In this document: piece after piece, positions 27,401 to 36,036 of the stretch | Numbering within the stretch: position 1 is the stretch's first letter | How the letters are laid out: the number at the start of each line of letters is the position of its first letter | NCBI RefSeq assembly: GCF_023639785.1 | Contig: NZ_CP098325.1 | Span: 3,596,001 to 3,660,000, forward strand | Length of the DNA stretch: 64,000 bases | Reading direction: 5' to 3' | Source of the DNA: Leclercia adecarboxylata | GTDB taxonomy: Bacteria; Pseudomonadota; Gammaproteobacteria; Enterobacterales; Enterobacteriaceae | The notes under the pieces: model-generated | Databases searched by the model: none | What the model saw: only the letters and a program-made list of their open reading frames with translations | Told to the model about the DNA's origin: nothing | Translations under genes and position numbers: made by a program

Positions 27401-30400
27401 GGCGGGTAGCGCCCTTAACGTGCAGAGCGCGAACCTGAATAACCTCGCCGGGGGTGAAATCAACGCCGGCAGCACCACCCTGACGGCCAGCGGCACGGTA
27501 CGCAATACCGGCCTGATCGACGGCATCGCTACCCGCATCAACGCCGACACCCTGACCAACACCGGCACCGGGCGGATCTACGGCGATGCGGTGGGGATCA
27601 ATGTGGATACCTTCAACAACCTCGCCGAAAACGGCACCGCGGCGACGCTCGCCGGTCGTGAGCACGTGAGCCTGGGCGTGCAGACCCTGAACAACGCCGA
27701 CCACGGCCTGATCTACAGCGCGGGCAGCATGAGTATCGGCGGCGCGCTGGACGACAGCGGCGCCGTGACCGGCCGGGCGGGAACGATCAATAACCACAGC
27801 TCCACCATCGAGTCTGCCGAGGATATGGCCATCGCCGCCGGGCAGATCAATAACATCAACGACCACTTCTCCACCGAAGTGGTGCGGGTGTCGCAGGAAG
27901 ATCTCACCGACTATCAGCACTCCGGCTCCACCAACCGCTGGAGCTCAACTGAGAAAGGCGTCTGGGTGGATGACAACTCCTCCGACGGGCTGCGCAACCT
28001 GAATACGCCAGAAGATACCGGCTCAAATAACGACAACTTTAACCAGTACGACTACACCCGCACCATCGACGAAACGCGCATCAAAGAGAGCGACCCGGCG
28101 AAGATCCTCGCCGGGGGCAACCTGCTGATGACCGGCGACAAGCTGTTTAACGACAAGAGCCAGGTGATTGCGGGCGGCACCCTGGCAATCGACCAGATGG
28201 GTAGCGTGAAGAACGAGGACGTGCCCGGCAAGCGTTACACCACTGATGAGGGCACCGTCACCCACTACTACCGTATTCGCCACAAAGGCGACGATGAACA
28301 GGGACGCGATCGCACGGCTTACACGCCGCCAACCACCATTCAGGATATCGCCCTGAAGCCGGGCCAGCTGGTCAGCAACGGCAGCGTGGAGGGCAGCAAC
28401 CTCAGCCTCTCCCCGCTGGTGTTAACGGGCACCGACGTGACCATTGGTCAGGCCGCGGGCGTGGCCCCTGCCCCGCAGCAGACCGTCTCGCCGGGCGAGC
28501 CGGTGACCCCGCCTGCCGGACAGCAGTTTGAAGTGACTCCGGCCGACGGCGCGATCCGCATTATCGGCCCCAACACCACCCTGCCGGACAACAGCCTGTT
28601 CAAGGTGAACCCGTCGGCGGAGGTGCCGTACCTGGTGGAGACCGATCCGCGCTTTACCAACGAGCGCCAGTGGCTCGGCAGCGACTATATGCAGGACGCC
28701 TTTACCGCCGACGGCGACATGACCCAGAAGCGGCTGGGGGATGGCTACTACGAGCAGCGGCTGATCCGCGAGCAGGTGATCGGCATCACCGGCCAGCGCT
28801 ATCTGGACGGCTACAGCAACGACGAAGAGCAGTACAAGGCGCTGATGGATCGCGGCATCACCTTCGGCAAGCAGTACGATCTGAAGATTGGCGTGGCGCT
28901 GACGCCTGCGCAGATGGCGCTGCTGACCGGGGATATCGTCTGGCTGGTGAACACCCGGGTGAAGATGCCGGACGGCTCAACCGAGAACGTGCTGGTGCCG
29001 CAGGTCTACGCCAAAGTGAAACCGGGCGATATCGACGGCTCCGGCGCGCTGATTGCCGGGAACAACGTCTCTATCAAGCTCAACGGCGACCTGTTTAACC
29101 GCGGGACCCTTGCCGGGCGCAAAGTGCTGCAGCTGGACGCCGACAACATCACCAACCAGACCGGCACCATTCAGGGGGCGGATGTTAACCTCAACGCGCG
29201 CACCGATATCAACAATATCGGCGGTGCCATCGTGGGAGACAGCAGCCTGCTGGCCAGCGCCGGGCGCGACATCAACCTCACCAGCACCACCCTCAGCGCC
29301 GAAAGCGTCAACGGCGAGAACCGCTTCGCCCGCACCACCATCGACAGCGTGTCGGGTATTTACGTCCAGGGCGACGACGGCAAACTGGCGCTGCAGTCAG
29401 GGCGGGATATTAACCTGACCGGGGCACAGGTTATCGCCAGCGGCGAGAACGGTACCGCCCAGCTGGTGGCCGGGCGGGATATGAACCTCAACGATCTCCA
29501 GACCGCCAGCCGCGATAATCTGGTGTGGGATGCCGACAACAGCCTGAAACAGGGCCAGACGAACAGCATCGGCAGCGAAGTGACGGGCAAAGGCGACGTG
29601 ACCCTGGCCGCCGGGAATGACCTCAACGCCCGCGCCGCTGCCCTCTCCGCCGGGCAGGCGCTGAACGTCAGCGCCGGGAATAACTTGACCCTGACGGCGG
29701 GTGAGAATACCCAGGATCTGGACGAACGGCACAAAGTGGTGGGCGGTAACGGCTTCCTGTCGAAAACCACCACCACCACCCGCGACCAGATCGCCCGTCA
29801 GACGGTGCAGAGCAGCGAGCTGAACGGCGACACCGTTAACCTCACCGCCGGAAACGATCTCACCGTGCGCGGCAGCAACGTGGCGGGCACCGGGGATGTG
29901 GCCCTGCTGGCAGGCAACAACCTGAGCGTGGAGACCCAGGCCGAACGCAATAATGAGCTGCACCAGAAGCAGGAGAAAAAATCGGGTCTGCTGAGCTCGG
30001 GCGGCATCGGCTTTAGCGTCGGCACACAGAGCATTAAAACCACCGACACCGGCGCGGACGCGACCCAGGCGGGCAGCACCGTGGGCAGCGTCGACGGCGA
30101 CCTGACCCTGCGGGCGGGGGATCGCCTGACGGTGAGCGGCTCGGATCTGGTGGCGGGTCAGGACATGACGCTGACCGGTAAAAACGTCGATATCACGGCG
30201 GTGAATAACCGCAGCCAGCAGACCCACGAGGTGGAGCAGAAAACCTCCGGCCTGACGCTGGCGCTCTCCGGCACCGTCGGCAGCGCGCTGAACAGCGCCG
30301 TTGAAGCCTCCCAGCAGGCGAAATCCTCCGGCAGCGGCCGCTTACAGGCGTTGCAGGGGGTGAAGGCCGCGCTCTCCGGCGTGCAGGCCGCCCAGGCCGC

Positions 30401-33068
30401 ACGTATGGATCAGGCCCAGGGTGCGGACGCGGGCAACACCAATACCGTGGGCATCAGCCTCTCCTACGGCAGCCAGTCGTCGAAATCGACCCAGTACAGC
30501 GAGCAGAACACCGCTCAGGGCAGCACCCTCAACGCCGGGCGCGATCTGAGCGTTGTCGCCACCGGCAGCGGCGAGCGCGGCACGGACGGCGACCTGACCG
30601 TGGAAGGCAGCCAGCTGAAGGCGGGCAACGATATTACGCTTGCCGCCAACCGCGATCTGTATCTGCGCTCTGCGCAGAACACCCAGCTGCTGGACGGCAA
30701 AAACGAGAGCAAGGGCGGCAGCGTCGGGGTTGGGATCGGCGTCGGCTCCGGCGGCTTTGGCCTGAACATCTCCGCCAGCGTCAACCGCGGCAAAGGCAAC
30801 GAGAGCGGCAATGGCACCACCCACAGCGAGACCACCGTGGACGCGGGCCGCCAGGTGAATCTTCTGACCGGACGTGACGCCACCCTGACCGGGGCGCAGG
30901 TAAGCGGCGAGACGGTAAGGGCGGATATTGGCCGCAACCTGACCCTCACCTCCGAGCAGGACAGCGATCGCTACGATTCGAAACAGCAGAACGCCAGCGC
31001 GGGGGGCAGCTTCAGCATCGGCTCCATGACCGGCTCGGCCAGCGTCAACCTCAGCCGCGACAAGATGCACAGCAACTACGACTCTGTCGTGGAGCAGACC
31101 GGGATCTTCGCCGGCAAAGGCGGCTACGACATCACCGTGGGCGAACATACCCAGCTCAACGGGGCGGTGATTGGCTCGACGGCGACCGCCGATAAAAACC
31201 GTCTCGATACCGGCACCATTGGCTTCAGCGATATTGAAAACCGCGCCGATTTCGAAGTGGAACACCAGAGCGTGGGGATGAGCACCGGGGGCAGCATCGG
31301 CAGCCAGTTTGCCGGGAATATGGCGAACGGCCTGCTGGTGGGGGCGAACCGCGACGGGCATGACAGCAGCACCACGCACGCCGCAGTATCGGAGGGCACC
31401 CTGATTGTCCGCGACCAGGATCGTCAGGCGCAGGATGTCAACCAGCTCAGCCGCGACGTGGAGCACGCCAACCAGACGCTCTCCCCTATCTTCGACAAAG
31501 AGAAAGAGCAGGAGCGGCTCCAGCAGGCGCAGCTCATCGGTGAGATTGGTAATCAGGTGGCGGATATTGCCCGCACCGAGGGGAGCATCCGCGCCACCAA
31601 CGCGGCGAAAGAGAAGCTGAAAAACGTCAACGCCCAGGATCTGCAGGAGGCGAAAGCGGCGTGGGAGAAAGCCAACCCGGGCAAAACCGCGACGCTGGAA
31701 GATATTAACGGCCAGATCTACCAGACGGCGTACAACGACGCGCTCAGTGCCTCCGGCTTTGGCACCGGTGGGCAGTATCAGCAGGCGATTCAGGCGGCGA
31801 CGGCAGCGGTTCAGGGCCTGGCCGGAAGCGATCTCAGTGCCGCTCTCGCGGGCGGTGCTGCGCCATACGTGGCGGAGGTGATTGGTCATTACAGCGGTCT
31901 GAACGACGCGGGCAAAGTCGCCGCCCACGCGGTGGTCAACGCCGCGCTGGCCGCCGCTCAGGGGCAGGACGCACTGGCGGGTGCCGCCGGTGCCGCCACG
32001 GGCGAACTGGTGGGGATGATCGCTACCGAGATGTACGGCAAATCGGCCGATGAGCTGGATGAAACGCAGAAGCAGACGGTTTCTGCGCTGGCGACGCTGG
32101 CTGCGGGGCTTTCCGGCGGTCTGGCGGGCGACAGCTCAGCTTCTGCTGTTGCCGGGGCGCAGGCGGGTAAAACGACGGTTGAGAATAACTATCTGAGTAC
32201 GGCAGAAGCGCGTCAGCTGGATAAAGAGCTACTGGAGTGTAAAGCTTCCGGCGGTGACTGCATGAAAGTGGTTGAGAAGTATCTGGCAATCAGTAATAAG
32301 AAAAGCAAAGAGCTTGCGGATGCCTGTACCGGCGGAGGGGTGACCTGCGTTACCTGGCAGGAGCTGATCCAGGCCTCGACCAACGTGGCCAACGATCCGC
32401 AGCCAGGGCAGTTCCGCCTGGATGAAAAACTCAAAGATCCGACGGCAGCGGCACTGGTGAATTACCTGAACGGCGCCGACCTGAAATTCCTTCAGGACAA
32501 TATCACAACAGGCGATCGTGTACTGTCTGTGGTGATGGATCCTACCTCCTGGCCGGTGATCATCATGGGCGGACGAGCGATTCTGACCAATGCCGTAAAC
32601 AACAGCAAAGAGCAGCTTATCGCTGTGGGTGTGGGTGTCGGTTTAGGGGCGGGTATTCAGTACAAGACTACGGGTGAAGTCAAACTTGCCGATCTTATTG
32701 GATCCGGGGTTATCGGGGCAATCACCGCGGGTAAAGGTTATAACCCAACCGTGACATGGAACGCAGCAGGTGGTTACTATCAAGCTCAAATCAATGGTGA
32801 CGATCCTATGCTCGCAGCGTTACTGAGTAAGGCGGGTGCTTCTGCTGGTTTCGCTACAGGCAACATGATCAAAGTGCCGTTTGATAAAATATTCAACCCG
32901 GTATCAAAACAGTACGAGTGGGTTCCAACAGGCGTCTGGACAATAACCAAACCTGTACCACAACACCCATTACCTTCAATACTGGGTAACGCAGGGGACT
33001 CTGCGATGTCGGGTATGGTTTCAGATAAACTGAAAGAGAGCGGTAGTAAGAATGAAAAACAGCACTAA
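24465..33068 (+). CDS. cdiA: CdiA, contact-dependent growth inhibition toxin/adhesin
   Basis: This 2867-residue uninterrupted protein starts 8 bases inside cdiC. In order it has: an extended signal (ESPR) at 1-25 and signal peptide to Ala67; the TPS haemagglutination domain, about 68-330, with ANPSGITCSG at 177-186; FHA-1 repeats to about 1100; a Tyr/Asp-rich receptor-binding-like segment about 1106-1530; FHA-2 repeats about 1540-2250; an alanine-rich pre-toxin domain about 2457-2571; VENN at 2572-2575; and a toxin tip of 292 residues. Made by CdiB export, it kills or arrests touching neighbours. The tip overlaps the immunity gene by 17 bases. Base composition becomes more AT-rich after VENN, a mark of exchange at that point. 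Confidence 0.93.
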   Translation: MNKNLYRIVFNKARGMLMVVADIARSGRAGSSRSSGIGHTHSQLIGKVSALSFSLWLAMGAVQTAQANIVADAGAPKNQQPTVVNSANGTPQVNIQTPSAAGVSRNNYTRFDVDQKGAILNNSHKNVQTNLGGMVAGNPWLAKGEAKVILNEVSSRDPSKLNGMIEVAGKKAQVVIANPSGITCSGCGFINANRATLTTGQPQMKDGALTGFNVERGEVVVEGAGMDTSGADYTDIIARSVKVNAGLWAKDLKVTTGRNTVDAAHEVIEKGSDDPATRPQLAVDVASLGGMYAGKIRMVGTERGVGVRNAGAIGAQAGSVTISADGRIENSGTLRAAESASLQTAGELNNSGVITAASNVRASAASLTGSQQSVLAAGVKSDGTFAGAGDLELSTSGQLSAHGQTLAGGNLSARGQGVDVSGSQTQAKHVLLDGGAEDVNTASAKVNASELTVRSGKMLNNSGGSLSAEKINLSAHDLNNQKGKIVQRGSDAFAVNLPGKLDNQQGQIGAANGVQLKADNIDNSAGQIVAVAGNTRLDAGTVNNQQGLISASAGDGEIASQQAVNNVKGRIEAAKTQRISAGSLDNQQGVIVADGATLALNEFDNRSGSLLSQGSLSLESGALNNQSGFLASDGDFSLSAGTIDNTDGQIGANRTLTAGFDTLTNNGGALKSVGAMTLSGGLLDNRQGTTFSGNSLNFNGGTLNNTSGQLAATGSLSLGTSQLINTQGVLQGDGINLTSGTLDNRSGTLNSLGALNLSADNLNNQAGTLAASGAADVAATELDNRSGGRIIGEADTALHTDNLQNGGGQIQSVGDLLLDSARGAVDNVSGLIRSGKNVTLNAVKFVNTSTSGENQGLEGQSLTLNTDTLDNQRGSILANNTLSINNGGVLNNGAGVLASGDTLDLSGSALNLLNADGTLKAGKTLSLDAASLDASGQLLSLGDMTLHSGSGVNNSGTTIANGNLTFTTDGDLTNSGQLMAGSALNVQSANLNNLAGGEINAGSTTLTASGTVRNTGLIDGIATRINADTLTNTGTGRIYGDAVGINVDTFNNLAENGTAATLAGREHVSLGVQTLNNADHGLIYSAGSMSIGGALDDSGAVTGRAGTINNHSSTIESAEDMAIAAGQINNINDHFSTEVVRVSQEDLTDYQHSGSTNRWSSTEKGVWVDDNSSDGLRNLNTPEDTGSNNDNFNQYDYTRTIDETRIKESDPAKILAGGNLLMTGDKLFNDKSQVIAGGTLAIDQMGSVKNEDVPGKRYTTDEGTVTHYYRIRHKGDDEQGRDRTAYTPPTTIQDIALKPGQLVSNGSVEGSNLSLSPLVLTGTDVTIGQAAGVAPAPQQTVSPGEPVTPPAGQQFEVTPADGAIRIIGPNTTLPDNSLFKVNPSAEVPYLVETDPRFTNERQWLGSDYMQDAFTADGDMTQKRLGDGYYEQRLIREQVIGITGQRYLDGYSNDEEQYKALMDRGITFGKQYDLKIGVALTPAQMALLTGDIVWLVNTRVKMPDGSTENVLVPQVYAKVKPGDIDGSGALIAGNNVSIKLNGDLFNRGTLAGRKVLQLDADNITNQTGTIQGADVNLNARTDINNIGGAIVGDSSLLASAGRDINLTSTTLSAESVNGENRFARTTIDSVSGIYVQGDDGKLALQSGRDINLTGAQVIASGENGTAQLVAGRDMNLNDLQTASRDNLVWDADNSLKQGQTNSIGSEVTGKGDVTLAAGNDLNARAAALSAGQALNVSAGNNLTLTAGENTQDLDERHKVVGGNGFLSKTTTTTRDQIARQTVQSSELNGDTVNLTAGNDLTVRGSNVAGTGDVALLAGNNLSVETQAERNNELHQKQEKKSGLLSSGGIGFSVGTQSIKTTDTGADATQAGSTVGSVDGDLTLRAGDRLTVSGSDLVAGQDMTLTGKNVDITAVNNRSQQTHEVEQKTSGLTLALSGTVGSALNSAVEASQQAKSSGSGRLQALQGVKAALSGVQAAQAARMDQAQGADAGNTNTVGISLSYGSQSSKSTQYSEQNTAQGSTLNAGRDLSVVATGSGERGTDGDLTVEGSQLKAGNDITLAANRDLYLRSAQNTQLLDGKNESKGGSVGVGIGVGSGGFGLNISASVNRGKGNESGNGTTHSETTVDAGRQVNLLTGRDATLTGAQVSGETVRADIGRNLTLTSEQDSDRYDSKQQNASAGGSFSIGSMTGSASVNLSRDKMHSNYDSVVEQTGIFAGKGGYDITVGEHTQLNGAVIGSTATADKNRLDTGTIGFSDIENRADFEVEHQSVGMSTGGSIGSQFAGNMANGLLVGANRDGHDSSTTHAAVSEGTLIVRDQDRQAQDVNQLSRDVEHANQTLSPIFDKEKEQERLQQAQLIGEIGNQVADIARTEGSIRATNAAKEKLKNVNAQDLQEAKAAWEKANPGKTATLEDINGQIYQTAYNDALSASGFGTGGQYQQAIQAATAAVQGLAGSDLSAALAGGAAPYVAEVIGHYSGLNDAGKVAAHAVVNAALAAAQGQDALAGAAGAATGELVGMIATEMYGKSADELDETQKQTVSALATLAAGLSGGLAGDSSASAVAGAQAGKTTVENNYLSTAEARQLDKELLECKASGGDCMKVVEKYLAISNKKSKELADACTGGGVTCVTWQELIQASTNVANDPQPGQFRLDEKLKDPTAAALVNYLNGADLKFLQDNITTGDRVLSVVMDPTSWPVIIMGGRAILTNAVNNSKEQLIAVGVGVGLGAGIQYKTTGEVKLADLIGSGVIGAITAGKGYNPTVTWNAAGGYYQAQINGDDPMLAALLSKAGASAGFATGNMIKVPFDKIFNPVSKQYEWVPTGVWTITKPVPQHPLPSILGNAGDSAMSGMVSDKLKESGSKNEKQH
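32178..33065 (+). other. CdiA-CT: VENN boundary, entry domain and toxin domain
   Basis: After VENN come about 115 residues with paired cysteines (LLECKASGGDC, then ADACTGGGVTC) that look like a translocation (entry) domain. The toxin proper then begins around DPTSWPVIIMGG. It is rich in Gly, Ala and Val with two hydrophobic stretches (IAVGVGVGLGAGIQY and LADLIGSGVIGAITAG). No nuclease motif is visible. With a two-helix membrane immunity protein, a membrane-acting (ionophore or pore) toxin is the best inference. Confidence 0.6.
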
Positions 33069-33276
33069 ATCGTTTATTAACCTTGTTTACCTGTGCTGCT
33101 CGATAGGTCTGGCTGTGTTCATTCTGACGCTCCTTGGCCGTTTAGTCGGTGCGGGATTAGCATGGAATGTGAAGGAGGATTTCCCCTTCTCTTTCAAGGA
33201 TGTGTTGATATGTCTTGAGTTAACCTGGCTGGGGCTGCCTGCGGGTTTGATCATCTGGTTTTTTTATCACCGATAA
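33052..33276 (+). CDS. cdiI: CdiI, small two-helix membrane immunity protein
   Basis: This 74-residue protein has two membrane helices (about 9-33 and 51-71) joined by an acidic loop, WNVKEDFPFSFKDV. It begins inside the end of cdiA, the usual place and coupling for cdiI. Membrane immunity proteins normally protect against toxins that act on the inner membrane. The motif FPF....LGLPAG is shared with the protein at 33350-33580. The function rests on position and topology. Confidence 0.75.
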   Translation: MKNSTKSFINLVYLCCSIGLAVFILTLLGRLVGAGLAWNVKEDFPFSFKDVLICLELTWLGLPAGLIIWFFYHR

Positions 33277-33305
33277 AAGACCAGGACAGGTTGCAATGTG
33301 AATCA

Positions 33306-33337
33306 CCTCCCGCACTTCCGGCGGGAGGTTGGCTTTA
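33306..33337. repeat. Spacer repeat/hairpin between immunity genes, copy 1
   Basis: CCTCCCGC and GCGGGAGG pair around a short loop. The right half, CCGGCGGGAGGTTGGCTTTA (33318-33337), reappears at 34514-34533 with 18 of 20 bases the same. These are probably fossil junctions of cassette duplication and insertion in the immunity array. Confidence 0.55.
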
Positions 33338-33349
33338 TGGCAAAGTAAA

Positions 33350-33580
33350 ATGAGACTCGATAATTCCAAAAAATCCCTTTGGACGCTTTTGGGCATATGT
33401 TTTTTGATGTGCATCGCATTGATGATAATTGGTCTTTTTTCTTATCTGGTGAAAGGCTGGCTAATCCGGGACTTTGATAAGCCTTTTCCATTCGGAAAAG
33501 AAGAGATAATTACTATTTTAAAAATCAGTGTGTTAGGTTTACCTGCGGGGATAGTGTTCTGGATTTTTGGTATCCGTTAG
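33350..33580 (+). CDS. Second small membrane immunity-like protein, related to CdiI
   Basis: This 76-residue protein has two membrane helices (about 10-32 and 52-73) with a loop DFDKPFPFGKEEII. It shares the CdiI layout and the FPF ... LGLPAG ... W.F..R residues but only about a quarter to a third overall. ATG 33350 is preferred to an upstream in-frame TTG. It is probably immunity to a related toxin variant formerly present at this locus. Confidence 0.65.
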   Translation: MRLDNSKKSLWTLLGICFLMCIALMIIGLFSYLVKGWLIRDFDKPFPFGKEEIITILKISVLGLPAGIVFWIFGIR

Positions 33581-33605
33581 AAGTATATTCGCGAGGTTCG
33601 CTGAT

Positions 33606-34061
33606 ATGTTAGTCAATATTAATGAAATACAAAGACAAGCTGATGAGATGATTTTACGAGCAGGCTTTCCAAAACATTCAGTGAATCTGTGTTCTGCTCC
33701 CTATGGCGATGGCACCCCCTATATTTCATTCGAAAATGATTTATATAACTATATTTATTCAGAAAGAGGGTATGAGTTCTCCCGAAAAGTCACTCACTCT
33801 TTGAATACGCTGCTTTATTGGATTATGTCCGAATTCGCCTGTCAGATTGCCTACCAATATAAGTTAGATCACAGGGTTGAAGAGAGGGATGGACGGCGCA
33901 TCGCTTTTCCAAAATTTATTGAAATAATGGCGAATATGAACCCAATATGGGAGTTGGAAGCGCGATATGAAATTCAAAAAAATTACGGGAGCCACTCAGT
34001 ACATCTTCAGTACACGGAGCATAATCATCTGTGTCACGCAACGTTAATTAAAACACATTGA
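33606..34061 (+). CDS. Imm63-like immunity protein
   Basis: This 151-residue soluble protein contains GDGTPYISFENDLYNYIYSE, then RKVTHSLNTLLYWIMSE and DGRRIAFPKFIEIMANMNP. This is the pattern I associate with the Imm63 family of polymorphic-toxin immunity proteins. It is AT-rich and unlike its metabolic neighbours in composition. No toxin that should pair with it is present in the window, so it is an orphan immunity gene. The family name is from recall. Confidence 0.65.
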   Translation: MLVNINEIQRQADEMILRAGFPKHSVNLCSAPYGDGTPYISFENDLYNYIYSERGYEFSRKVTHSLNTLLYWIMSEFACQIAYQYKLDHRVEERDGRRIAFPKFIEIMANMNPIWELEARYEIQKNYGSHSVHLQYTEHNHLCHATLIKTH

Positions 34062-34157
34062 TTTGTAAAGATTTTAATAAAATTTTAGCCGAATCGGTGT
34101 ATAGCGATTACGGGCACAAATATTGCCCTCTTTGAGCAAATTTATCTGTCAGGAGGA

Positions 34158-34493
34158 ATGATGCGTGAATCCCAGAATATTTATAATGACATTGGTTCAG
34201 TACTGCTCTCGATCGCACCTGATACTGCGGAAAAAATCATTCTGTGTGCTACGTTAGATCCGGAAAGTGACTGTGGTGAGTTTACTTATGACTATATAGA
34301 TAAACAGGGTAACCAGCACTGGATCACTGAAACCGCAGATGCCAGTGCAAGACTTTTAGATCTTTTAGTCGAACTAAGAAATTTCTTTGTTGATAACTTT
34401 AAATCACAAGAAAAGCCATTCTGGCATGGGTGTGAAGTAACGATAAACATTGAAACACTGAAAATAAATATCGACTTCAAGTATGAGAGTTAA
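34158..34493 (+). CDS. YezG/DUF600-like immunity protein
   Basis: This 111-residue acidic soluble protein begins IYNDIGSVLLSIAPDTAEKI and continues ATLDPESDCGEFTYDYIDK, which fits the YezG-type immunity family (partners of secreted nuclease toxins). CAGGAGGA precedes two adjacent ATGs (34158 and 34161). Like its neighbour it lacks a matching toxin here. The family call is tentative. Confidence 0.6.
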   Translation: MMRESQNIYNDIGSVLLSIAPDTAEKIILCATLDPESDCGEFTYDYIDKQGNQHWITETADASARLLDLLVELRNFFVDNFKSQEKPFWHGCEVTINIETLKINIDFKYES

Positions 34494-34513
34494 CAAACAG
34501 TCTCTCGCCCCTG

Positions 34514-34533
34514 CCGGCGGGATGTTGGGTTTA
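34514..34533. repeat. Spacer repeat between immunity genes, copy 2
   Basis: CCGGCGGGATGTTGGGTTTA differs by two bases from 33318-33337. It lies 20 bases after an immunity gene stop and just upstream of the next small gene, the same relative place as copy 1. Confidence 0.5.
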
Positions 34534-34558
34534 CGTTAGTAATAAGGGGAAAGGGTCT

Positions 34559-34807
34559 ATGACTCACTCGCATCATTTGATTAAAATTATCGCTGATATG
34601 GCCATTTTCCTTGAATTCACTGGCGAAGATTCGCTCTGTCCCGATGCCGCTGTGGAAATGCTGGAACATATTGCCGCCGAGCTTCAATTATTAACGGACG
34701 ATGAGAAAGGGAGCATTATCGATTCCTTTGCAGAAATTGCAAAAGCCTATCGGGGGAATGAGTCCGACTTTGTCAAAGATCTGCCCGATACCTTTGGTTT
34801 GCGTTGA
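34559..34807 (+). CDS. Small acidic protein in the immunity array
   Basis: This 82-residue, acidic, helical protein (FLEFTGEDSLCPDAAVEMLE) has AAGGGGAAAGGGTC before the ATG. I do not recognise a family. Its place between an immunity gene and an orphan toxin tip suggests another immunity protein. Its end touches the first possible codon (TTG 34804) of the orphan module. Confidence 0.6.
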   Translation: MTHSHHLIKIIADMAIFLEFTGEDSLCPDAAVEMLEHIAAELQLLTDDEKGSIIDSFAEIAKAYRGNESDFVKDLPDTFGLR

Positions 34808-36036
34808 CCAGTAGTTGTCAGCCAGGCGCTATAAGGAGAAAGAGCAGGAGCGATCCCAGTGCCGCCCTCGCAGGCGGTGCTGCGCCATACGTGGCGGAGG
34901 TGATTGGTCATTACAGCGGTCTGAACGACGAGGGCAAAGTTGCCGCGCACGCGGTGGTCAACGCTGCGCTGGCCGCCGCCCAGGGACAAAACGCGCTGGC
35001 GGGTGCCGCCGGTGCCGCCACGGGCGAGCTGGTAGGGATGATCGCCCTCGAGATGTACGGCAAATCTGCCGATAAGCTGGACGAAACGCAGAAGCAGACG
35101 GTCTCTGCGCTGGCGACACTGGCGGCGGGCTTATCGGGTGGGCTGGTAGGCGACAGTTCTGCTTCCGCTGTGGCGGGGGCGCAGGCGGGTAAAACGACGG
35201 TTGAGAATAATTTCCTTGGTTCTACATCTTCAGACAAACTTGACAAAGCCGTTGAGAAAATTAGGAACGGTGATAAGACGCTAGCGACAGCCAGTGAGCT
35301 AATTAAGTTGGAAAATTCTGACAAACGCAGTGATGCATTGGTTGCAAAATTTACTAAAGATCCATCACAGATGAGCAGCAATGAACGGGCTGAATTGGCA
35401 GGTTACTTACGTGTTTACGCATCAGAGATGGAGAGGGAATACGGTTCTGCTGTTTCGCAAGAACTGGTCAAAGGTTTGCTCTCCGGACAGGATTACATGA
35501 AACGTAACCCTGACTCTGAGGCCATGTCTAAGGCTCAGACAATCATGAATACCTGGGGCTACCATAAATCGAATGCCAGCATTGGCGACGCACCTGTCAT
35601 GTTCGGGGGCAGCGTGCTGGGCATTACTGTGAAAGGTATGGCCGCTAATGCTGCAATTGGTATTGGAGTAAATACGGGTGTGCAACTGGCAGGAAAGGAT
35701 CCTTTAAGTTATGTGGACGCAATCATGGCGGGAGTAACAGCCGCAGCAACAACGGGGAAAGGTATTCTGGTTTCAACTCCTATAAATATGGGTGGTGCGG
35801 CAATAGGTAGTAGTATTAAAGGTGAAGATCCAACTAACTCAACTATTGGCGCCGGAGTTGGCTCTCTATTTGGTGGTGGTATTGGCAAAGTGGCAACCGA
35901 GCAGCTAAAACCTGTTATAAAAGAAGGTAGTGCTGAAATAATTGGAGCAGCTACGGGGGCCACTGTGGGAGAGGTTTCCGGCAATAAAGTTAAAGATAAA
36001 CTTGACAATGCAGGAAAGAAAAATGGAAAAAATTAA
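34804..36036 (+). CDS. Orphan CdiA C-terminal module (pre-toxin, VENN and toxin)
   Basis: From about 34852 this frame repeats the CdiA pre-toxin domain almost exactly (PSAALAGGAAPYVAEVIGHY through KTTVENNFL). It then diverges fully after VENN into a different 270-residue tip. That tip has an entry-like helical part with KFTKDPSQMSSNERAELAGY and a Gly/Ala-rich, membrane-seeking part. There is no signal, secretion domain or good start: TTG 34804 lacks a ribosome site. It is therefore silent unless recombined onto cdiA. It overlaps its own membrane immunity gene by 14 bases. Confidence 0.8.
   Translation: MTSSCQPGAIRRKSRSDPSAALAGGAAPYVAEVIGHYSGLNDEGKVAAHAVVNAALAAAQGQNALAGAAGAATGELVGMIALEMYGKSADKLDETQKQTVSALATLAAGLSGGLVGDSSASAVAGAQAGKTTVENNFLGSTSSDKLDKAVEKIRNGDKTLATASELIKLENSDKRSDALVAKFTKDPSQMSSNERAELAGYLRVYASEMEREYGSAVSQELVKGLLSGQDYMKRNPDSEAMSKAQTIMNTWGYHKSNASIGDAPVMFGGSVLGITVKGMAANAAIGIGVNTGVQLAGKDPLSYVDAIMAGVTAAATTGKGILVSTPINMGGAAIGSSIKGEDPTNSTIGAGVGSLFGGGIGKVATEQLKPVIKEGSAEIIGAATGATVGEVSGNKVKDKLDNAGKKNGKN

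Noticed and set aside
24450-31928. Long antisense frames opposite cdiA (up to 528 codons)
   Set aside because: They are shadows of the GC-rich repetitive cdiA coding frame, with no ribosome sites and no family features.
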